A stretch of DNA of 39,922 bases, taken from assembly GCF_000368145.1 (NCBI RefSeq), contig NZ_KB849286.1:310465-350386 (forward strand), read 5' to 3'. The DNA is from Acinetobacter guillouiae CIP 63.46 (GTDB lineage Bacteria > Pseudomonadota > Gammaproteobacteria > Pseudomonadales > Moraxellaceae). Shown here piece after piece: positions 15,164-22,585 of this stretch. The notes under the pieces are model-generated. The model was not told the DNA's origin. It saw nothing but the letters and a program-made list of their open reading frames with translations, and searched no databases. Position 1 is the stretch's first letter. Each line of letters starts with the position of its first letter. The position numbers and the translations under genes are program-made.

Positions 15164-16078
15164 TTAAGGCCCCGCAACTACAGGAATACGTGTAAGAGTG
15201 GGTGCAACATCCGCGACCGTGAATGAAAACTGAGTAGTTAATACATCACCAGCACCACCACTTGGCAAAGGCGCAGATACTTGTACCTTAGGTAGTTTGA
15301 GTGTGTATTTATTACCTGCAGTATCTTTTAATGAATATTCAAGGCCGATCGGCTCATTTAAAAATTGTTTTTCATAAAGTTCAGCAGTGTTTTTGGACCA
15401 TGCAATTGTAAAGTTACCACTGCCTTTCATAATGGTTTCTAAGATTGCGGCAATGTTATTTTCATAGTCCAAGCACTTCTGAATTTGCATTGTATTATCA
15501 ATGGTTAGCTCAATCTGAGTGATGCACATTCCTGGTTTCTTTTCACCATCAATAAGAATGTCACCAGTGGATAGGCTAGTTAAAGGTACTGCATCCACTG
15601 CCGGTGTTATGGTACCAGTCGGAGCAACTTCATAAGCTGTGCGCTTCATTCCTATAATTGCGAATTTAGAAGTCACAATACCACAATCAGGAATTGATAA
15701 AGTCCATTGGTTAATATGGCAACCAGTGAAAACTTGGAAGTTATCGATATCACTAAAGCCACGAATAATCGAAAGCGTTTTTCGAGTTGTGCCACCAAAG
15801 GCTAGAACATTGCTATTCCAAGCATTAAAAGCAATACACTCCAAAATTGTATCTTGAATGCCATAAGCCCATTCAGATTCAATATCTCCCTGAACTTCAA
15901 CACCAGTTACCAGAGTGCCGGCTGCAATTCGTGAATCTTTGATTGTTTGTGATTCTGTAGTTTGTGCTGATGCATCTAAACCATTTGTGGTAAATGCAAA
16001 TGTATTCCAAGTGGTTGCAATCACACCGGGTGATGCTTCAAAACCAACTCGGGTTAATTGTTTAGCTCCAGAACTCAT
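15164..16078 (-). CDS. Major tail tube protein (Phage_tube_2-like)
   Basis: 304 aa, starting MSSGAKQLTRVGFEASPGVI, with alternating beta segments throughout (QGDIESEWAYGIQDTILECI, GCHINQWTLSIPDCGIVTSK, CITQIELTIDNTMQIQKCLD) and a C-terminal immunoglobulin-like stretch (LKLPKVQVSAPLPSGGAGDV). This is the pattern of the tail tube family used by many siphophages. It lies between the KilA-N/c4 insertion and the chaperone genes, with a terminator just upstream (16102-16125), so it must be expressed by read-through or from its own promoter. Confidence 0.8.
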   Translation of the reverse strand: MSSGAKQLTRVGFEASPGVIATTWNTFAFTTNGLDASAQTTESQTIKDSRIAAGTLVTGVEVQGDIESEWAYGIQDTILECIAFNAWNSNVLAFGGTTRKTLSIIRGFSDIDNFQVFTGCHINQWTLSIPDCGIVTSKFAIIGMKRTAYEVAPTGTITPAVDAVPLTSLSTGDILIDGEKKPGMCITQIELTIDNTMQIQKCLDYENNIAAILETIMKGSGNFTIAWSKNTAELYEKQFLNEPIGLEYSLKDTAGNKYTLKLPKVQVSAPLPSGGAGDVLTTQFSFTVADVAPTLTRIPVVAGP

Positions 16079-16101
16079 TAAGTTCTCCTTAATTTAGGCA
16101 T

Positions 16102-16125
16102 AAAAAAACCTCCTTTAAGGAGGTG
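16102..16125 (-). terminator. Intrinsic terminator after KilA-N unit
   Basis: CACCTCCTT-AA-AGGAGGT-type stem followed by TTTTTTTA on the minus strand, 18 bases beyond the stop of 16143-16505. Confidence 0.8.
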
Positions 16126-16142
16126 GATTGATTTAAGTCTGC

Positions 16143-16505
16143 TCAACAATGACCAGATTGCTTTGTAATATCGTGCTTATGATCCCAGTTGAATGCATCA
16201 ACTATTCGACCTGTAGGTTTGCTATCAATTAGACCGCCATCTGAAACTATTGCAGATTCAAGTTGCTCTAACTGATCAAGAGTTTCTATAAGATTGAATA
16301 ATGGCCTATGAGTAATAATCACTTTACTCTTTGGGAATTTTGCCTCTAATTCAGTTTGCTTTTCATTCAGATCAAATAGATTAGCTTTGGATGCTGCATG
16401 AATCACATATTTTTCATCGTCAATTAAAAAATCCACTTCAGCATCATTTTCAAAAGCTTTTCTACATGCGAATATCAAATAGGCATTACCCGTAATCACA
16501 TTCAC
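16143..16505 (-). CDS. Hypothetical 120-aa protein coupled to the KilA-N gene
   Basis: The longest frame starts at 16568 inside the KilA-N gene, but a GTG at 16505 has AGGAG at an 8-base spacing (16518-16514) and overlaps the KilA-N stop as GTGA, so GTG is chosen. The product (VNVITGNAYLIFACRKAFEN, KSKVIITHRPLFNLIETLDQ, RIVDAFNWDHKHDI) has an alpha/beta appearance but no family I recognise. It is the second gene of the c4-controlled unit and ends at a strong terminator. It could assist or counteract the antirepressor. Confidence 0.6.
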   Translation of the reverse strand: MNVITGNAYLIFACRKAFENDAEVDFLIDDEKYVIHAASKANLFDLNEKQTELEAKFPKSKVIITHRPLFNLIETLDQLEQLESAIVSDGGLIDSKPTGRIVDAFNWDHKHDITKQSGHC

Positions 16506-17269
16506 GCCATGCACTCCTGCATCACTAATCTCAATTGACCTTTCGCTTGTGGGAAAGCTTGATAACACCGAGCTGTAAAGTCTTGGTAATCAATGGAACT
16601 GTTTGCAATGACTTCTACTGCATTGATTTGCTTTGAAAGCATATGCTCACCACCATTTGTAAGCCATTGATGCATTTTCTCACCATCACGTTTATTTGCT
16701 CGAAGTTCTGTAACAACCTCTTTAGGCATGATGATTCGATAAATCCATTTATTTGTGATGTCCCCAAAAATTGCAGGACTTCCACCTATATGGTTGTTGA
16801 ATTTTGTTCCTGTGATCTTTGCCAAGGCTTTGTAATATGAATCAGGAAAACGTTTTTCCCATGTAGTTGCAGTCGGCAACAACATCAGGCGAATCATATC
16901 TTGTACAGAAGGTGGCGCTTGATTGGTTCGAATTAGATTGTCAATTTGCAGATCACACCAAACCCCAAAACGAGAATCAAGCCAACGAGCAAAAGGGACT
17001 GCCAATTTAGGATGTAACCAAGTACCTTGAGCGTTACCATTTTGGCTGGTAACGGTACTTCCACCCCGTTTAGTTTTAATTAGTGATTTTGGCTCACTTA
17101 TTCCCATGTATTCACAAAGTGCTTGAATGTATGATTTGGTTTCAGTAAGGTTAATCCAATCATTCGAACGCTTTTTGAATTGTTTTGCTGCTTCTGTTGC
17201 ATTAAACCAACCATTGTTATCAAAGGATTGGTCATAATCTTCATACTTAATTTTTACAATTGCATTCAT
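16502..17269 (-). CDS. KilA-N domain protein, c4-controlled antirepressor
   Basis: The frame extends to 17377, but ATG 17269 has CGGAG 7 bases upstream and begins MNAIVKIKYEDYDQSFDNNG, so it is chosen (255 aa). Residues about 8-115 are a KilA-N domain: GWFNATEAAKQFKKRSNDWI, TETKSYIQALCEYMG, QGTWLHPKLAVPFARWLDSR. The C-terminal half (about 130-255) contains KRFPDSYYKALAKITGTKFN and RIIMPKEVVTELRANKRDGE, as in P1 Ant-type proteins. Translation should be blocked by the c4-like RNA encoded just upstream, whose loops are complementary to its ribosome site. Antirepressor role is inferred from this arrangement. Confidence 0.8.
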   Translation of the reverse strand: MNAIVKIKYEDYDQSFDNNGWFNATEAAKQFKKRSNDWINLTETKSYIQALCEYMGISEPKSLIKTKRGGSTVTSQNGNAQGTWLHPKLAVPFARWLDSRFGVWCDLQIDNLIRTNQAPPSVQDMIRLMLLPTATTWEKRFPDSYYKALAKITGTKFNNHIGGSPAIFGDITNKWIYRIIMPKEVVTELRANKRDGEKMHQWLTNGGEHMLSKQINAVEVIANSSIDYQDFTARCYQAFPQAKGQLRLVMQECMA

Positions 17270-17270
17270 T

Positions 17271-17290
17271 GGTATGCTCCGACTACTCAT
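17271..17290 (-). promoter_or_regulatory. c4 target site over the KilA-N ribosome-binding site
   Basis: The minus-strand sequence ATGAGTAGTCGGAGCATACC contains two blocks. ATGAGTAGTCG is perfectly complementary (11 bp) to the c4 loop at 17318-17328, and GGAGCATACC (including the Shine-Dalgarno GGAG) is complementary to the c4 loop at 17349-17357 with one bulged A. Confidence 0.75.
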
Positions 17291-17300
17291 AAAGAAAAAA

Positions 17301-17366
17301 GCCAACAAGAAGATGCAATGAGTAGTCGAAACGACCATCTTCCTTTCAGGAGCTACCCTAGTTGGC
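17301..17366 (-). ncRNA. c4-type antisense RNA
   Basis: On the minus strand an outer stem GCCAAC/GTTGGC (17366-17361 with 17306-17301) encloses a first loop containing GGTAGCTCC (17357-17349), then a 7-bp stem GAAGATG/CATCTTC (17342-17336 with 17315-17309) whose loop contains CGACTACTCAT (17328-17318). A T-run (TTTTTTCTTT) follows at 17300-17291. Two loops complementary to two adjacent blocks around the ribosome site of the gene immediately downstream are the defining features of P1/P7 c4 RNA, which is processed from the ant transcript and silences it. Promoter not identified; an ATGCC/GGCAT inverted repeat lies just upstream (about 17369-17386). Confidence 0.8.
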
Positions 17367-17389
17367 TTGGATGCCATATTTCAGGCATT

Positions 17390-17416
17390 AAAAAACCTGC
17401 CACTAAGGACAGGTTC
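17390..17416 (-). terminator. Intrinsic terminator after tail terminator gene
   Basis: AACCTGTC / G-GCAGGTT stem followed by TTTTTTA on the minus strand, between the 17452-17862 gene and the c4 RNA. Confidence 0.75.
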
Positions 17417-17451
17417 GTTTAAAAGTAATTCCGGTTTGTTGTGTGATTAAG

Positions 17452-17862
17452 CTAATTAACTCGAAACTCAGCTCTCACTATCTTAGCGTAAAAATTGTCA
17501 TCATCCATATCTTGTGGCGCATGGACTAAATAAACCTCCAGACCGTCCACTCTAAATGATTGTAAATACCGTCTCCATTTATCACAAAGCGTAGACAACA
17601 CCACCAGACCTGTTCCTTTAGGGGCGAAACATTGAATGGCAATAGCCCCAAAGTCACGTACACATGGTTCATTTCCAATTCCAACAATATTGCTGTGCGC
17701 ATATTGAATATATGCCTTGCTCCATGCTTTTTTGGTTGGTGCTTGAAAAGGCTTTCCATTGATTTGTGGTTTGTTAGGCATTTCAACTATTAAATCTTCT
17801 TTTACTGCAATCCTTAGTAACTCTTTATGAATCGCAGTTTCAGCCTCTGATAAAGTCATCAT
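17452..17862 (-). CDS. Tail terminator-like protein (DUF4128 / gpU-type)
   Basis: 136 aa; alpha/beta protein with QYAHSNIVGIGNEPCVRDFG, GAIAIQCFAPKGTGLVVLST and LCDKWRRYLQSFRVDGLEVY, the pattern of phage tail terminator-like proteins of the DUF4128 group. It overlaps the gp10-like gene by 4 bases and lies just before the tube protein module, where tail terminators are found. Role: cap the tail tube and join it to the neck. Assigned from family style and synteny. Confidence 0.7.
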   Translation of the reverse strand: MMTLSEAETAIHKELLRIAVKEDLIVEMPNKPQINGKPFQAPTKKAWSKAYIQYAHSNIVGIGNEPCVRDFGAIAIQCFAPKGTGLVVLSTLCDKWRRYLQSFRVDGLEVYLVHAPQDMDDDNFYAKIVRAEFRVN

Positions 17863-18242
17863 TTATATTTACTCGTAACTGACTGGAAAGTGATTGAATA
17901 AATACCTAAAGGTGCTTGTTCTTTTGAGTGTCCGTTTTCCAATCGGATAGCATACGGCAGATTATTACTAATGAAGACTCTCATCCCTAATTGAACGCTC
18001 AATATTTTAGCCATTCCATCTGCAATGGTAGTGGTACCTGATTTATCTATTTTCTGAAAGTCTTTGGTGTAATCGACACTGCCAATTGAAACACGATGAT
18101 TTCCTCTGAAAGCCCCAGTATCGACTGGACTTTTAAGCACAACACCTTGAAGCATTGCAGCGGTTATTTTTCTTTGTAGTTCTGAGCCATCACGCAATAC
18201 TTGGAGTGTGAATTGTGATGGTCGTAATCCGTTCCAGCCCAT
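17859..18242 (-). CDS. HK97 gp10-like / Z-like minor tail (tail completion) protein
   Basis: 127 aa with the family hallmarks: LKSPVDTGAFRGNHRVSIGS (residues about 37-56, the 'VDTG-R-S' motif) and ISNNLPYAIRLENGHSKEQA (about 92-111, the 'PYA-LE-G-S' motif). These proteins sit between head closure and tail terminator proteins. It starts directly after the stop of the 56-aa gene (TAAATG) and overlaps the DUF4128 gene by 4 bases. Confidence 0.8.
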   Translation of the reverse strand: MGWNGLRPSQFTLQVLRDGSELQRKITAAMLQGVVLKSPVDTGAFRGNHRVSIGSVDYTKDFQKIDKSGTTTIADGMAKILSVQLGMRVFISNNLPYAIRLENGHSKEQAPLGIYSITFQSVTSKYK

Positions 18243-18413
18243 TTAACACCTCGAAAGATTTTCAGTAAGCTCCCGTTCGTCATATGAATTATGAATATAA
18301 ACACCATCTTCATAGATAGGATCACATTTACAGTCAGGATTTTGGTCATGAGGTTTTTTGTCATTTTCAGGGATTACATGAATCGAGTCATGTATTTCGA
18401 TCACTTTCCACAT
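18243..18413 (-). CDS. Small 56-aa phage protein with HVIPxND and CxC motifs
   Basis: ATG at 18413, stop at 18243 adjoining the next ATG (TAAATG). The product contains HVIPENDKKPH, then CKCDP and VYIHNSYDERE, a pattern repeated in small proteins encoded near neck genes of many siphophages (HVxPxND...H...CxCxP...HNSxDxRE). The His/Cys spacing suggests metal binding. The ribosome site is GGGTGA just before the ATG. Function unknown. A longer overlapping frame (to 18364) in another phase is rejected. Confidence 0.6.
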   Translation of the reverse strand: MWKVIEIHDSIHVIPENDKKPHDQNPDCKCDPIYEDGVYIHNSYDERELTENLSRC

Positions 18414-18425
18414 ATTTCACCCATT

Positions 18426-18447
18426 AAAAAACCCACCTAAGTGGGTA
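18426..18447 (-). terminator. Intrinsic terminator after small secreted protein gene
   Basis: ACCCAC-TTAG-GTGGGT stem followed by TTTTTTAA on the minus strand, a few bases after the stop of 18452-18811. Confidence 0.85.
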
Positions 18448-18451
18448 TAAA

Positions 18452-18811
18452 TTATTCATTAGCAGCAATACATTCTTTAAAAACACTATCATGATAATTT
18501 TTTACGGCTTGCTTTTTGAGTTTTTTATCTTCAGGTACATCAATATCATAAACCTCAGATGTAAACATTGCAGTTAAGCCACTTTGATCAGCCAAGTATC
18601 TTTTCTTGTTTTCATCAGAGCTATTTTCGCTAGCAAGTCTTAGCTTTTGGATTTCTTCCATCATTTTACTTTTGGGAACTCCATTGACTCTATTATTCAT
18701 TACCTTTTGTGCTAATTCAGATATCCAATTACAGGTATTATTTACCTCTGCATTAGCTTGAAAGGAAAGCACTAATCCGACGATGAAATAAATGAAGATT
18801 TTTTTGTTCAA
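18452..18811 (-). CDS. Secreted/periplasmic cargo protein, 119 aa
   Basis: Starts with TTG at 18811 (no in-frame ATG); MNKKIFIYFIVGLVLSFQAN is a signal peptide with cleavage at about ANA (residue 21). The mature part is helical and charged, with two cysteines (NNTCNWISELAQ, VFKECIAANE) that could form one disulfide. It has its own terminator (18426-18447) and a plausible promoter (18843-18870), and interrupts the neck gene order: a moron. No family confirmed. Confidence 0.6.
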   Translation of the reverse strand: MNKKIFIYFIVGLVLSFQANAEVNNTCNWISELAQKVMNNRVNGVPKSKMMEEIQKLRLASENSSDENKKRYLADQSGLTAMFTSEVYDIDVPEDKKLKKQAVKNYHDSVFKECIAANE

Positions 18812-18842
18812 AGTTGAATGCCCATTTTTGAATTACATTAAA

Positions 18843-18870
18843 ATTATCAGATAAATAAAAGACTGTCTAA
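18843..18870 (-). promoter_or_regulatory. Possible promoter of the 18452-18811 cargo gene
   Basis: Minus strand: TTAGAC (18870-18865), 16-bp spacer, GATAAT (18848-18843), overlapping the 3' side of the neck gene 18874-19242; about 30 bases to the TTG start. Confidence 0.4.
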
Positions 18871-18873
18871 TTA

Positions 18874-19242
18874 CTAAACTTTCCTCAACTGGCAAACCCA
18901 TATACTTCCGCTTGGATCTTTACCTACATTCAAAATTTTGAATTGACCACCTGCCACCCAAACATCATCAATCTGAGGCACACCCGTTACTTCATTTTGA
19001 AGCACAGTAGCTTTTACATCTTCAATTTGGTAATCAATAGGCTTTACCAAATCACGCTTATATGAGCCAAAAACACCACGTCCTGAATATTGCTCAACAG
19101 TCACTACGGGATAAGTCTGTGTTTCAAAGTCGAAATCACCTGATTGGATTTCTTTGGAGCAAGTGAAAGTGGTAATTGCATCAGCTAAATCAGTATCAAA
19201 TGCCTCTCCAATGTCGGCTTGTAGTTCATCTCTCAATCCCAT
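18874..19242 (-). CDS. Putative head-tail connector (neck) protein
   Basis: 122 aa; an N-terminal helix (MGLRDELQADIGEAFDTDLA) is followed by a beta-rich body (YPVVTVEQYSGRGVFGSYKR, DDVWVAGGQFKILNVGKDPS) resembling head closure/stopper proteins. Position between the DnaT-like adaptor and gp10-like genes supports a head closure role. It overlaps the HExxH gene by 17 bases. No family name is certain. Confidence 0.5.
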   Translation of the reverse strand: MGLRDELQADIGEAFDTDLADAITTFTCSKEIQSGDFDFETQTYPVVTVEQYSGRGVFGSYKRDLVKPIDYQIEDVKATVLQNEVTGVPQIDDVWVAGGQFKILNVGKDPSGSIWVCQLRKV

Positions 19243-19618
19243 TCAAACTCTCGCTTTCCTCAAACATAGCAAACAAATCTTGAGCGATACGCTGAATTGA
19301 ATATGCCTCAAACTCAGTGCTTGGCTTTTTCTCACCCATTAGCTTTCTGATTCGCTGCCAAATATGAACCGCTTCATGTAGTAAAAGCCCATGAACTTCA
19401 ATCAGTGTTCTTTCGCTGCAATCGCCCAATTGAACAATGCAATGCTTACCTTTGTCGTAATAATCAACCTGAGCACCAGCACCCAAATGCATAAATTCTT
19501 GTGTATCAGTTACATCGTCAAACAGTAGATCGAACTGATCTTGATTGCGAACAAGTGTGTATTTTGAATGATCAAAAGGTGAAATATGCCATTCTGGAAC
19601 GTAGTTGTTATTCATCAC
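19226..19618 (-). CDS. HExxH metallopeptidase-like protein in the neck module
   Basis: 130 aa with HEAVHIWQRI at residues 81-90 (zincin motif, His81, Glu82, His85) and a downstream FEAYSIQ whose Glu (about residue 104) could be the third ligand. The N-terminal half is beta-rich. Overlaps its neighbours by 4 and 17 bases, so it is part of the structural transcript. Similar short HExxH proteins occur between head-tail genes of some siphophages; substrate and proteolytic activity are unknown. It could process a neck or tail protein. Confidence 0.6.
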   Translation of the reverse strand: MMNNNYVPEWHISPFDHSKYTLVRNQDQFDLLFDDVTDTQEFMHLGAGAQVDYYDKGKHCIVQLGDCSERTLIEVHGLLLHEAVHIWQRIRKLMGEKKPSTEFEAYSIQRIAQDLFAMFEESESLNGIER

Positions 19619-19998
19619 AATTTCCCTACCATTTGAACTCGAGACTTTTTGGTATAAGGCTTAATCAAATCCCAAATGTATTGCTCAGTTGCATTTATTG
19701 ATTTGGAGCCATCTTGGTATACCTTTTCACTTTCAACACTGTCAGCTTTGACTCGTTTGGATTTAAGATCTTGGTCTTTATCGATATAGAGTTTTTTATC
19801 AATGATGCCTTTAATGATTTCAAAAGATGCATCTTTTAAATCTTGTGGCACATCATCAACATTTTCATAATCTTTAACATTGCGAGCGATTAAATATGCT
19901 CGACTTTTCTTAAGAAGTTGAGCCTTGTCACTTTCACTTTGGCTGGTCCAAGTATCCCCAAGCGCTTGCTCAACTTCTGATTCAGTGACAAAACTCAT
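19615..19998 (-). CDS. Head-tail adaptor, DnaT-like (gp6-type connector)
   Basis: 127 aa, helical, starting MSFVTESEVEQALGDTWTSQ and containing LLKKSRAYLIARNVKDYENV and DLKDASFEIIKGIIDKKLYI, the layout of the DnaT-like/gp6 adaptor family that attaches below the portal. It is the first neck gene after the coat block and overlaps the HExxH gene by 4 bases. Confidence 0.6.
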   Translation of the reverse strand: MSFVTESEVEQALGDTWTSQSESDKAQLLKKSRAYLIARNVKDYENVDDVPQDLKDASFEIIKGIIDKKLYIDKDQDLKSKRVKADSVESEKVYQDGSKSINATEQYIWDLIKPYTKKSRVQMVGKL

Positions 19999-20005
19999 GA
20001 CTCAC

Positions 20006-20416
20006 CTACTTTGCTTTGGTTGTTTTCGGTTTTTCATCATCCGTTTTATCGGCGTTTGCTTCCAATTCGGTGATTCGGGCTTTCATTGCTTCAATATCAT
20101 TTTGGAATGCAATAAATTCCCCTTTTGATGTTTTAAGCTGGTCTAAAGCTTCATCACGTTCTGCAACCACCTTTTCACACTCGGCTTTTGCTTCATCAAC
20201 AACTGCTTGTAATTCAGGCGTGATGCCTACATTAACTTGAACTGATAGAGCCTGAGCATTTAAGAACGCATAGGCTTGTTTTACTGCCTCAGCATTTGGG
20301 AATTCATCATCGACTTCAACTGAAGTTGCGGCAGAGATAACACCTAGAAATGAAGTTCGGTAGCAAATATTTGGTTGCTGATTTTCAGGAATTGTATTTG
20401 TATAAATAACTTTCAC
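20006..20416 (-). CDS. Hypothetical structural-region protein with coiled coil
   Basis: 136 aa. Residues 1-60 are mixed (MKVIYTNTIPENQQPNICYR, VEVDDEFPNAEAVKQAYAFL); residues about 70-120 are a coiled coil (DEAKAECEKVVAERDEALDQ, FIAFQNDIEAMKARITELEA), ending in a Lys/Thr-rich tail. It follows the coat gene by about 40 bases, the position of lambda FI or of decoration/accessory head proteins. Function not established. Confidence 0.55.
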   Translation of the reverse strand: MKVIYTNTIPENQQPNICYRTSFLGVISAATSVEVDDEFPNAEAVKQAYAFLNAQALSVQVNVGITPELQAVVDEAKAECEKVVAERDEALDQLKTSKGEFIAFQNDIEAMKARITELEANADKTDDEKPKTTKAK

Positions 20417-20457
20417 TTTATTCTCCTAAGCAAAGGCGACCGAAGCCGCCAAGTTTA

Positions 20458-21429
20458 TTAAGGTGTACCTGAGATTACCGCAGCAAAAGGCACAAGTTTA
20501 CGATCAAATACACGCTCCCAATTCGCAGCATTTGCATACTGAGCAATTGTTGGAGTTTTATTTGGATCTTCCTCACCTTTCCATGAGAACCCAGCAGGCT
20601 GTAAGATGTAAGTCTTACGCTCTACGATGATTTCAGAACCACCACCATTACCACCTAAGGCATCACGCTGTACTTCGACTGGATTTGTTGGTGTACCTTC
20701 ACCATAACCGAAGGCACCCGTACCAAAGAACATTGAAAGATACTGTTTAGTACCATAAGTAAGACCATCATCCATAAAGATTGGCTTACCAAGGTAAGTA
20801 GTTAAGATGATGTTGCCTTGAGAGTCTTTCACATACTCGATCAGGTCTTTTTGCACCATCTGCTTCATTACAACAGAATGCACGCCAATTGCAGCAAACT
20901 GATCAGCAGCATCACCAGCGGTAAATGCTGCATCTTGCATTGCTGTCGCGGTCATCGCTGCGCCAGCATCAATAACCATATCGCCTGAATTATTGGCAAG
21001 GTTAGATGCAATCACACCACGTGCAGCACCTAACAAATAACGCTGCCATTGACGCTCCCAATACTTCCCATAACGGTTGCGAATGTGTTGCATTGGTTCG
21101 CTGTTGGCAAGCTCAGTCGTTAAATCTGACACGCCATAAGGTTTGTTCAAATAAAGAGTACGCGCTTGCATCTTGCCTTGCGACGCTTTACCCACTTTAC
21201 CTTTTTGATCTGGATCGTCTGTAGAGACGTTTGCTTCTTCACTGGCATCAAGATCCTGCCAGTAAGAAATCGTTGAAGTGCCTTGACCATTATTTGCAAT
21301 ATCACTCAAAGCTGGGTTTTTAGTAACGATTCCTGACTGATAAACTGCCGTTTTTTCAGGTGAGTTCACTGGATCTAATGTTTGGTAGTAATCCCCAACA
21401 AAAATATCCGCAATACGAGTAGCTGGCAT
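20458..21429 (-). CDS. Major capsid (coat) protein, gp13-like family
   Basis: 323 aa, 3 bases after the scaffold gene. It starts MPATRIADIFVGDYYQTLDP and carries the patterns of the gp13-like phage coat family: IVTKNPALSDIANNGQGTST, LYLNKPYGVSDLTTELANSE and RYGKYWERQWQRYLLGAARG, with a C-terminal hexamer-forming region ending in FDRKLVPFAAVISGTP. HK97-fold by family knowledge. No cleavage prodomain is seen; a separate scaffold precedes it. Confidence 0.85.
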   Translation of the reverse strand: MPATRIADIFVGDYYQTLDPVNSPEKTAVYQSGIVTKNPALSDIANNGQGTSTISYWQDLDASEEANVSTDDPDQKGKVGKASQGKMQARTLYLNKPYGVSDLTTELANSEPMQHIRNRYGKYWERQWQRYLLGAARGVIASNLANNSGDMVIDAGAAMTATAMQDAAFTAGDAADQFAAIGVHSVVMKQMVQKDLIEYVKDSQGNIILTTYLGKPIFMDDGLTYGTKQYLSMFFGTGAFGYGEGTPTNPVEVQRDALGGNGGGSEIIVERKTYILQPAGFSWKGEEDPNKTPTIAQYANAANWERVFDRKLVPFAAVISGTP

Positions 21430-21432
21430 AAA

Positions 21433-22164
21433 TTAGTTTTCCTTAGTTTTTAATAACTGTTGAAATGCGTTTGGATTTTCACGAGCAATTGCTGCTCGTT
21501 CTGATTCTGTATAGTCAGACCATTTTTTAGTTGATGTTCCTGAACCTGGTGCACCAGAGCCTTGTGCTTTAGGGAAGAAATAAGACTTGGTTTCACGCAG
21601 ACTTTCGACCCATTCTTTAGGGCTCAATGGTGTTGTGCCATCTTTCCCAATGATTGTTTCGCCATTGGCATCGATCATCACAGCATTGCCTTTTTCATCT
21701 AAAGCAAATTGTGATAAAGCTAAAGCCGTAACATCGTCTGTCGCTTCTGATAAACCACCAACACCACTGAACGCTTGAGCGATCTGACCTTTCACTACTG
21801 ACTGTTTAAACTGGTTTGCATATGCTTCCGCTTTATTTGCCCGCTCAGTTTCAGCCTGTAGTTGTTTGTCATGGTCCTGCTTCATTTTTTCTGTACGCTT
21901 TTGAATGACTTCATCAATCTTGCCCTCGGCAATCAGTTTTGATTCTTCATCCATATTGGCTTTTGAAAGAAGGTCTTTAACTGCTGTTAAATCCACCCCT
22001 TCCAACTGCTTTTTAATGCCTGAAAGTTCAGTGTTTAAGTCTTTGTTCTTACCAAGAAGTTCATCATTTTTTGCCTTCAAGCCTTTGACCTGTTCATCTA
22101 CGGCATTTTTGATTGCTTCTTGAATTTCAGGGTTGTTTAAATCAACTTTATTGTCATCTGACAT
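21433..22164 (-). CDS. Capsid scaffolding protein
   Basis: 243 aa. An acidic N-terminus (MSDDNKVDLNNPEIQEAIKN) leads into a long coiled coil (about 20-125: KAKNDELLGKNKDLNTELSG, KMKQDHDKQLQAETERANKA), then a Gly/Ser-rich linker (GSGAPGSGTSTKKW) and a short C-terminal helix (SERAAIARENPNAFQQLLK) likely to contact the coat protein. Located immediately before the coat gene, as expected. Confidence 0.85.
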   Translation of the reverse strand: MSDDNKVDLNNPEIQEAIKNAVDEQVKGLKAKNDELLGKNKDLNTELSGIKKQLEGVDLTAVKDLLSKANMDEESKLIAEGKIDEVIQKRTEKMKQDHDKQLQAETERANKAEAYANQFKQSVVKGQIAQAFSGVGGLSEATDDVTALALSQFALDEKGNAVMIDANGETIIGKDGTTPLSPKEWVESLRETKSYFFPKAQGSGAPGSGTSTKKWSDYTESERAAIARENPNAFQQLLKTKEN

Positions 22165-22222
22165 TGTCTATTCCTCGAATAACCGCCTTGCGGATTTGTG
22201 AACCTGAGCTTTGCGCAGGCAA

Positions 22223-22249
22223 TAAAAAAGCACCCAGATGGGTGCTTTT
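22223..22249 (-). terminator. Intrinsic terminator after 93-aa gene
   Basis: AAAAGCACCCA-TC-TGGGTGCTTTTTT on the minus strand, 13 bases past the stop of 22262-22543, upstream of the scaffold. Confidence 0.9.
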
Positions 22250-22261
22250 AGGCTTAAAAAA

Positions 22262-22543
22262 TTAATCTATAATTTTCCACTTTGATCCAAGTGGAGTTAA
22301 ATCAGGCAAATCATCAGCATTAAAGACATTACCCTCATTATCAACAGCAAATCTTAAAGCAGGAATAAAATCAATACCTTTAGTTTTCTGATAAAAATTC
22401 ATTTCATCAAGTATAGCTTCCATTACATCTGTTTCAATATTGGCAGCCTTCAACGAACTACCATGCCCAAGATTTATATTGTGAAATGTTTCGCATTCAC
22501 CAGAAACATTCTTTTCATCCTTATTAATGTATGAGAATTTCAT
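22262..22543 (-). CDS. Hypothetical 93-aa cargo protein
   Basis: MKFSYINKDEKNVSGECETF start with GGAG six bases upstream. The protein is mixed alpha/beta (NIETDVMEAILDEMNFYQKT, GIDFIPALRFAVDNEGNVFN) with no signal peptide and no family I recognise. It is inserted between the head morphogenesis and scaffold genes with its own terminator and an AT-rich upstream region containing TATATT, so it may be expressed separately. Confidence 0.6.
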   Translation of the reverse strand: MKFSYINKDEKNVSGECETFHNINLGHGSSLKAANIETDVMEAILDEMNFYQKTKGIDFIPALRFAVDNEGNVFNADDLPDLTPLGSKWKIID

Positions 22544-22585
22544 ATAAGCTCCAAAAATTTTCCAATTCTTGAAAAATATACTACA

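Noticed and set aside
18164-18364. Minus-strand 66-aa ORF
   Set aside because: Out of frame with the gp10-like gene and with the 56-aa gene 18243-18413, which carries recognisable motifs.
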